From Hemicordylus capensis (Eukaryota; Chordata; Lepidosauria; Squamata; Cordylidae), in assembly GCF_027244095.1 (NCBI RefSeq), contig NC_069657.1, positions 392,192,943-392,256,942 of the forward strand: a DNA stretch of 64,000 nt, written 5' to 3'. Shown here piece after piece: positions 57,412 through 64,000 of the stretch. The position numbers and the translations under genes were made by a program. The notes under the pieces were generated by a model. It was not told the DNA's origin, searched no databases, and saw only the letters and a list, made by a program, of their open reading frames with translations. Each line of letters starts with the position of its first letter. Within the stretch, counting starts at the first letter, position 1.

Positions 57412-57610
57412 AGTAACAGTGATGAATCTAGTAGTACTCCCTAAGGCACCTGTCCCTTCCAGGAGTGTGCAACCCCATCAAGAACAGGCCATCTCCCTAA
57501 TTTCTGGACTCGAGAACATGCAACATACAGTGCTTCCATCTTGTCTGGATTTAGCTTCAGTTTATTGGTCCACATCCAACCCATTACCACTTCCTTCCAG
57601 GCAATGCTTT

Positions 57611-58013
57611 ACTAAGCATGCATGACACAATCAAGCTATGGCTCCACACTACACTGTAGAATTCTCCACACTACACTGTAGAATGAAGTGCTCCAGGCCT
57701 CCAAACTTAGATCCTGAGGGCACAGTCCAGGTGGGTTTGGTTTTGGCTCCCCCTGCTGCTATTTTTGTGCCTTCAGGCCCAGGTACAACCACTTCCATGT
57801 CAAACCAGGAAGGGCTCCGAGCCAAGAGGGTCCCAGGTCACTATCTCCAGACAATTCAAACCACCCAGGCCTTTCATGAATGATAGTCATACATGGAAGT
57901 GGTCATACCTGATCCCAAAATCTATAGACTGACACTGTCAGCGCCTTGCTTGGCCATTGCTGCTATTTGTAGTTGCATGTACATAGAATTTCTTCTTCTT
58001 TTTCTCCCCCTAG
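57611..58013 (+). other. Opsin intron, distal end
   Basis: A 23-bp phrase (from CCACACTACACTGTAGAAT) is duplicated in tandem near 57644-57683. The last bases are a strong polypyrimidine tract (TTCTTCTTCTTTTTCTCCCCC) followed by TAG at 58011-58013, the splice acceptor of the next exon. Confidence 0.6.
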
Positions 58014-58219
58014 GTTGGATGTCTTGGTTTGGGAACAGCATTGTTATTTTTGTACTATACAAGCAGCGAGCTGTCCTACAGCCCACTGATTACCTGACAT
58101 TTAATCTGGCTGTATCAGATGCCAGTGTGTCTGTCTTTGGTTACTCCCGGGGGATAATTGAAATATTCAATGTATTTAGAGATGATGGATTCCTTATCAC
58201 ATCAATATGGACTTGTCAG
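58014..58219 (+). CDS. Opsin (neuropsin/OPN5-like group), exon for TM1-TM2-ECL1
   Basis: 206 bp: two bases completing a Gly codon, then 68 codons. The peptide gives the rest of TM1 with its conserved Gly-Asn (FGNSIVIFVLY), the basic first intracellular loop (KQRAVLQP), TM2 with NLAVSD, and ends SIWTCQ, where the Cys is the extracellular disulfide position (3.25) at the start of TM3. From the TM1 Asn to the TM2 Asp there are 28 positions, exactly as in rhodopsin. From that Asp to the Cys there are 32 rather than 27, so the first extracellular loop (NVFRDDGFLITS) is longer. The Gly-x-Pro of many opsins in TM2 is GYS here. The acceptor is TTCTCCCCCTAG|GT and the donor CAG|GTAAGA (phase 0). OPN5, OPN5L1/L2 or an OPN6-8 type are possible. 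I lean to an OPN6-like type but cannot align it here. Confidence 0.9.
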
Positions 58220-58560
58220 GTAAGAATTACATGTTGGTTGATCACGTAATAAAGAAACTGAAGTATTGTACAATGCATGGCCGAATACAGATACAACACA
58301 GCTGATCTCGTGCACTTTCTGCTCTAGCTCCTCCAATGTGAAACCTCCCTTGTCTTCCATTGTCAACTTTATCCATGGCTTAGTATTATATCTGCACCAA
58401 TTCTAACCACAGTCCCCTCTGGCAAACTAAAACACATAAAATGCAGTTTGGCCCTTCTTCCTACTTTCCTCATTGAAGGAGTCAACAATGTAAGCCCCCA
58501 GATGGTAGGAGCTGTAGTGCAACACTATCTGGGAACCCCAGCCCTAAGGGACTCCTTCGA
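58220..58560 (+). other. Second opsin intron, start
   Basis: Near 58495-58550, CCCCAGATGGTAGGAGCTGT ... ACACTATCTGGGAACCCCAG looks like the two ends of a small decayed hAT MITE. Confidence 0.4.
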
Positions 58561-59050
58561 GCTTCACTCAAAAGATTTTCCCGACATCATCAGTGTCATT
58601 CAATGAGAAGAGCTTCAGGTGGGTCTGCGGAGGGAGCAGGTTAACTTACCACTCCCCGCAGACGATCACTGAGCTGTCCCCTGGGACTGGATCAGCCGCC
58701 CACACAATTACCGGCTTTGTCACAGAGCTGGTTGAGGCGGCAGGGATCAGGGGCCACCTGGTCCTCGGAAGTTCCAGAAAGCCACATAGTTCCAGAATGC
58801 CTTGTAGCCTCCCGGTTGGGGGTCTCCTCGGGAGTCGCCGTGGAGCCGCGCTACAGTGAATCAAGATTTTTAAAATGGGATTAGCGGAGCGCTTGCTCTG
58901 TCAACCTCGTTTAAGAGGAGGGCTACTTTGGCGGGCTAGCTGCTGTTGAACCACCGGGCTCACCTGCGAACCCGGTGGTTCTCATGATGGAGGAAAGCTG
59001 GGCTAGGCTCCCTTAGCCTGGTTTTCCTTCATTGTGGGAACAGCCTCACT
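58561..59050. other. GC-rich patch with a perfect hairpin
   Basis: CpG-containing stretch in an AT-rich intron. Includes GAACCACCGGG...CCCGGTGGTTC, a hairpin of at least 11 bp around 58949-58983. Probably a decayed DNA transposon. The terminal repeats are not clear. Confidence 0.4.
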
Positions 59051-62000
59051 ATGTACCCATGAATGGAGGTCTTTCCTCCCCACCCCCACAGGTCTTGCAG
59101 TTAAGTAAAATTACTAGAGCTACATAATGCATTTTCTATTGAATGAATTTTCTACTTTCAAATACTTTCTTTGCTGGAAAAATATTTAAGTTCTACAGAA
59201 AAAATCATCAGCATTTCTACTCAAGGCTCAGGTGCTCAGCTGGAGTTACTGCAGCTTTTGGAGAACTAAATAACATTGATGTGACTTTTTCAAGTAGGTT
59301 ATTTTGATTAGCAGTATGTGTGAACATTTGCTTTAGATCACAACATATGGTTCCTTATAATCCTTCTCATGTAAGCTAATGACAGTACAAAAGATATCAG
59401 AACTTGGAAATTACTTGCTTTAGGCTTCAGTCCTGGGCATAGGATGCTTGAAAGCTATGGGATTTAAGCAAGAGAATTGTTTGAAAGATTGCAGCCACTC
59501 TCTTTTGCTAAATTTTCCCACTTGGGTATTTCATAAGCAACTTCTAGTTCTACTGTGCCAGAAAGTGCTTTTAAAAAATACTAGAACTGTCTCAGAGTTG
59601 CACCATTTAGTAATGGAAATCAGAATTGGCCCACATTTTGTGGGGGAGATTCTAAAACAAATGTCTGGTTATAAGGTTCCATACAAAAATGTTAGTAGAA
59701 GGACTATATAAATATTTCATTAAAATGAATGCCTGTACATAACAGATCTTTGAACAGAACATATGAGAAACATAGCCAATTTTTAGAGCTAGAGAAAAAA
59801 TGTTTTTGCCAAAATTTCCTTAAGAAGTTGCATGAATTAGCTGCCACCTAATTTGTTGAGTGATGCATAGGATATGTCAGATGACAGAAATACTATGCTC
59901 TTTTGCTCTCAGTGTTTGTCTGTCATTTTGACTGGGACTCTGGCTTAAGGAACCAATTCTTGCCAACACCAACACTCCATTTTCTTATTGGGGGGGGGAG
60001 GGGAAGCAACAAGGAAACAAAAACATGTGTTAACACATTCAGAACTCACAGCCATAATATGCTATCAGATTTTTTTGAAAAGTCCAACACTGAAAGCAGT
60101 AGTTAGTAGTTATTAAAGTGGGGGGAATCAGAATCCACAATATGCCCCTATGTACAGTATAAGCAAACCTTTTTTGCACTTAAATTTCCAACATTTTGAG
60201 TATATACTCCTTGGCAAACATACATATTCCTGAAAGTGTTCCTTATTTGCTACAATGGCCTAAGAAGACTATCCAAACATTCAATTAACCAGGCCTTCAG
60301 ATATATTAGATTTCTAATTATATATGGATACACTGACATAAGAATGCATGGCAGAGGGCGAAATGTAAGGGTCTGTAAATTGGGATAACAAATTCTGGAC
60401 AGTCAATCAAGGCTTGACTATCAGAGTTCCTACAGAATACATAAAATAGTTTTGGGTCTGACTGCTTCAGGATAGTGAACCAGCGACACTCCTTGTCAGG
60501 GACAGACTAGTAGGATCTAAGCATGTTGCCACAGGCTAGGATTGTCTCCGAAAAACAAAGGCTACACATCTAACATATCCAGCTAAACATGCTTTCAGAA
60601 ATGGGGTCCTGAGAACAGATTCAAGAATAGGATCTTGAGAACAGATCCTGGATTTGGTTTTGGACTCCGGATATTGAGCTGGAAAAGATTCTGTCTGGAA
60701 TTCAGACAAGGATATAGGAACAGAGGCCTAGGAAGTAGAAAAGATGCATCAGATATCTATAATTTAGGGCTGCTAAATTGCACAGAGAGAAGAATGTGCC
60801 CCTTAACTGGCCTACTTCATTCTCTGACCATAAGAATAAGGTGAATACTTGAAATAACACTTTTCAGGCCATTAATTTCCCATAATTTTCTTAGTTTTAC
60901 TTCTCCAGTCAAGACACAGTATATGGCAAAGCAAGAGTGAGAGTCTTAATACTATAAGGAGCACTAAGAAGTGGCATGAAGGAAATAATCCCAACAACAG
61001 AGGAAGGATACCTGCTGAGAGCCCACTGTGTTGCAGATTGCCTTTGGTAGAGGACCTTTAGACATCAGTATTTAGATTAGCTGTAAATTATATCAGGATG
61101 TTGTGTGCACAGCTTCAATCCAGAAGTTACACCGCATGTGGGCTCATGCTCATGAAGGTATTATCATTACAATGTTAAAGATAAGAACTCAAGAGAAAAA
61201 CTAATATAAAATAGTAATTTACTTCTATCTTACACAGCATATATAGGCACAAACATAGACAAAGCTTAAGTTGAAACACTGCATTGATTACACAGGGCAT
61301 TTCATAAAAAATAGTAAGCTTGTACTTACAAACTGTAAAGAAAGAAAAGTGTCAAGTGAGAATGCCCAAAGGCAATCTGACTCTGAATAAAAAAGTCCAC
61401 CTTCTTTATCTTAAAATTTTCTCATGACTATACAAAACCATAACTTGGTGAAAAATGTCAGCGTTCCTATCCTCTCTTAATAAGAAACTTCTTGTCATGT
61501 ACCCGTTTTACTGCTGCATCTTTGATCTATTGTTACTTTAACTCAGATTTATAATTAATCTCTTTAATTTAGGTTCAGACGTCTTTCACTAATCCTTATG
61601 TTTGAAAAGCATAAGAAAACTTAAGTCCTAAAAACACATCCTGAAACATCTAGTTCACCTAAGCATCTTTGAAACACATGGGTTTCAAGAACAAAGCTTA
61701 TAGCTAAAAAGATCATCATCTCTAGACCTAGCTGAAGCAAATGAAATAAGGAAATTTTTATTTCTAATATCTATGTGTATATCAACACAGATGAAAATAA
61801 GCAAAAGGGTTAAGAAAGCAGACAGGAGGACTAACTCAGGGCAAACTACATGTTAAATATTTAGTGTGACCCTCATTTCCCCGCCCACCATTTGAACAGC
61901 CGTGATGGATTGGGATTGCAGTCCAATCGGGGTTGGGACTGCAGTTTGCATGAAAGGGGTGTTTTAGTCTGGACTGTGGCATGAGGGTAAAAGCTTAAAT

Positions 62001-62803
62001 TTTACCCCTGAAGCTAATAGCCAATAGAAGCTTCCATCCTGGGGCTAGCAACTAAAGGGGAGCCATTTCCATCAGGAGCACAGCACACCAAGAAAGAATT
62101 ATTGCTTTGCCACATGCTATGATCCCAATCCTGATCCTCCCCTGTGACTGCTATTGAAGTCCAATAAAGCCATGTGCTTTCTGTAAGCACTTTAACACAT
62201 CAACTATTTCACATGCAATAAAAACAGACCACTTTTTTTCCTGGATTTGCAACTTCCTGTTCTTGCACCTGGCCTGGAGGGTTATATAAAATTCTAGCCC
62301 ATTGGCAGCCCTAGAGAGGAAGCAAAGACAGGGCAAACCAGGAGCATCTGCTGTAGAATGGCCGAGAATATGTTGGAATAGCAGAGGTTAAAAACAGCTT
62401 TTGGTCACAAAAGAGGATCAGGGAGATGACACTAGGAGTCTCTAGCAAGGGATCTATTTTAAATAAATGTCTAATACATTGAGCCCGAATAGAAATCTAG
62501 GGTGTTCCCTGTTGCTAGTAGGCCAAAGTATCTCATACCATTCTGAAGATTTTGCACAGGTGCAGCCTCCACCAAGGACTCTTTCCAAACTCCTCCAAAT
62601 CCAGTTCTGTCTCCTCAAGCAACCCTGCCAGAGTGCATCAAAACTAAACTAGTTATCTTCAAGGAACAGTTGATTCACTGGGGATGTTTAACCTTTTGCC
62701 TCCATAGAGGATGCCAACATGTGGATTAATAGAACTCAGTTTGAGCAAGTGACCTAAAAAAATAATTCCCTGAACCATCAAAATCCACAGTGACCATGTT
62801 TCT

Positions 62804-62808
<5 letters not shown>
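59051..62808. other. Intronic, unassigned, AT-rich
   Basis: About 3.8 kb with no recognisable transposon, and no opsin TM3-TM7 exon found on the + strand. A poly(G) run lies near 59989-60002. The 87-codon frame at 59448-59711 has no known domain. Confidence 0.45.

Positions 62809-62843
<35 letters not shown>
62809..62843. repeat. (GA)n microsatellite
   Basis: About 17 uninterrupted GA units. Confidence 0.95.
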
Positions 62844-62845
<2 letters not shown>

Positions 62846-62969
62846 CTTTGTGAAACTTCTAATATTATTAAATAAAATACATTTGTTCGCAAAAAATGGT
62901 AACATTGTAAGCAGATTTTGTTGAAAATGGGAAGCTCCAGAAGTGGTGATTATATGTGTGTGTTGCATT

Positions 62970-63400
62970 TGTTGGAGATGAACTTCCAGTGCATCGACCT
63001 TTTGCACCAACTATCCTAATGACCACTAGGGGCATTGGGAGTAGAGACAGTGACTCCCTATCTGTCCCTACTCTATGACCCCTGAACTGACTCTGCGGCA
63101 CTTTCTGTGCTGAGTCACAATCCTTCCTTTCCTCCTAGAGAGCAGATGGAAACATCTCTCTCTCCCTCCTTACCTATCCATTATGTAGTCCTTTAGATTA
63201 GATATAGGTCTTTCCTGTCTAAGTGTATTTAACCAATAAATGTTTAGTGTTTAGTCACACAAGGATCTCCATGTGTTTTCTCTGAATAGCTGCAATATCC
63301 AAACCATCCTCTGCTACCTACTCTGTAACTGGAGTGTGTGCTCATTCCTTAGTGCTCTGCTGTTTTACCTATTGTGGGTAAAAATCAACAACCTCTAACA
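62970..63400 (+). mobile_element. Solo LTR of an endogenous retrovirus-like element (fossil)
   Basis: 431 bp starting TGTTGGAGATG and ending CCTCTAACA, so TG...CA ends. It is flanked by an identical 5-bp duplication GCATT (62965-62969 and 63401-63405), with an AATAAA near 63235 in the expected position for the R region. There is no internal coding region: two LTRs have recombined to one. The intact flanking duplication suggests it is not among the oldest insertions here. Family not assigned. Confidence 0.7.
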
Positions 63401-63405
63401 GCATT

Positions 63406-63867
63406 TTATCCCTAATAAGATCTCCCAGGAAGATTGGCATATACCAGAGGCATAGTATAGTTATTACTGGTTCATTTAGAAAGTTATTCAAAGCCTAATT
63501 CTAAGAACTGTAACTGTTTAAAAAGTTGATCCTCAATTTGACAAGTTTTTCCAAGTCTTCCAAATTTAGTTGCTCTTGGCAGAATTGACTGGAAACAAAA
63601 ATACGACAGTACTTTCAATTATCTGAAAATACGCCAATAGTAGCAGTATTGCTTTTGGTATTCCTACCCATTGCCTATTAGGTTCTCTTGTGCTTCAGAA
63701 TCCTGTAAAAGTGTTTGATTAGAAGGAACAGTGAGACCAAATAAATAAGAGGGTATATCACTAGAAATTGCCTCTAACAAAACACCTTCAATTATTGTTA
63801 AATCTGTTGCCTCTCCCCAGGTTATCTGTGTCTGCTGCAACACTTATGTCTAATATTAACCTCTACT
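63406..63867. other. Unassigned spacer
   Basis: Nothing recognised. Confidence 0.4.
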
Positions 63868-64000
63868 ACTATGAGTATTTATAAACCACTTTTCAACCAA
63901 AGTTCTCAAAACAGCTTATATAGAAAACTATATAATAAATAAAGACTCCCCGTCACGAAAGGGCTCACAATCTAAAAAGAAACACAAGGTAGAGACACCA
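63868..64000 (-). repeat. Reptile LINE-like 3'-tail repeat family T, cut by window edge
   Basis: TATTTATAAACCACTTTTCA, CCCGTCACGAAAGGGCTCAC, AATCTAAAAAGAAACACAAG match the family at 11290-11535. Confidence 0.65.

Larger units (their letters stand above)
56515..57610 (-). mobile_element. L2 LINE, C-terminal ORF2 and 3' end, interrupted
   Basis: On the - strand: MATVIHALVTSRLDYCNSLY, RRLLLQNAAARLLMGTSGLT, ITPVLKEMHWLLISYQAQFK (56914-57126) and the downstream C-terminal block. The 3' tail is near 56520-56560. An opposite-orientation LINE tail interrupts it at 57217-57410, after which the RT continues (complement of CCATCTTGTCTGGATTTAGC). Confidence 0.82.

Noticed and set aside
59448-59711. Candidate downstream opsin exon
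   Set aside because: The 87-codon frame has no TM3-TM4 signature (no DRY-like or expected Trp/Pro pattern) and no good acceptor.

Overview
This is vertebrate genomic DNA, almost certainly from a squamate reptile (lizard or snake). The support is the repeat mixture: L2 and CR1 LINEs, an R4/Dong-type LINE with a restriction-like endonuclease, tRNA-headed reptile SINEs (including a Sauria-like family), DIRS-type tyrosine-recombinase retroelements, many hAT and Harbinger-like non-autonomous DNA transposons, and one solo LTR. There is no prokaryotic gene organisation, no CRISPR array and no rRNA. The species cannot be named from the sequence.

The one convincing host gene is on the + strand: two coding exons (43165-43285 and 58014-58219) of a non-visual opsin of the neuropsin (OPN5-like) group. 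Their splice phases fit exactly, and together they encode the N-terminus, TM1, TM2 and the start of TM3. The 14.7 kb intron between them is full of transposons. The remaining exons (TM3-TM7, including the retinal-binding lysine) must lie to the right of the window. A CpG-rich island at about 33.65-34.9 kb is the only promoter-like region, but I cannot prove which gene it serves. A processed pseudogene of TMEM60 lies on the - strand at 29.5-29.9 kb.

Layout. 1-1 kb: DIRS-like gag fossil. 1-5.8 kb: CR1 tail, then unassigned AT-rich DNA resembling a long 3' UTR. 5.8-8.8 kb: near-complete L2 on the - strand. 8.8-10.5 kb: DIRS recombinase fossil with split and inverted terminal repeats. 11-15.5 kb: L2 tails, a SINE, and an L2 interrupted by a hAT element. 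18.8-23.4 kb: Harbinger-like MITE, CR1, hAT fragment, two R4 copies (one with a 330-codon open frame), and a DIRS-like RT/RNase H fossil. 24-32 kb: L2 and CR1 pieces, a TA-flanked MITE, the TMEM60 pseudogene. 33-35 kb: CpG island. 36.5-38.5 kb: a four-deep transposon nest (Harbinger-like element, then SINE, then hAT, then palindromic hAT), most layers with readable target duplications. 41-58 kb: opsin exons and their TE-rich intron, with several hAT elements flanked by perfect 8-bp duplications. 58-64 kb: second opsin intron, quiet apart from a GC-rich patch and a solo LTR.

Most of the window is therefore intergenic or intronic DNA shaped by retrotransposition and cut-and-paste transposition. 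I found no multi-gene system. The items most worth a second look are the opsin gene, the nested transposon stack, the uninterrupted R4 frame and the orphan CpG island.
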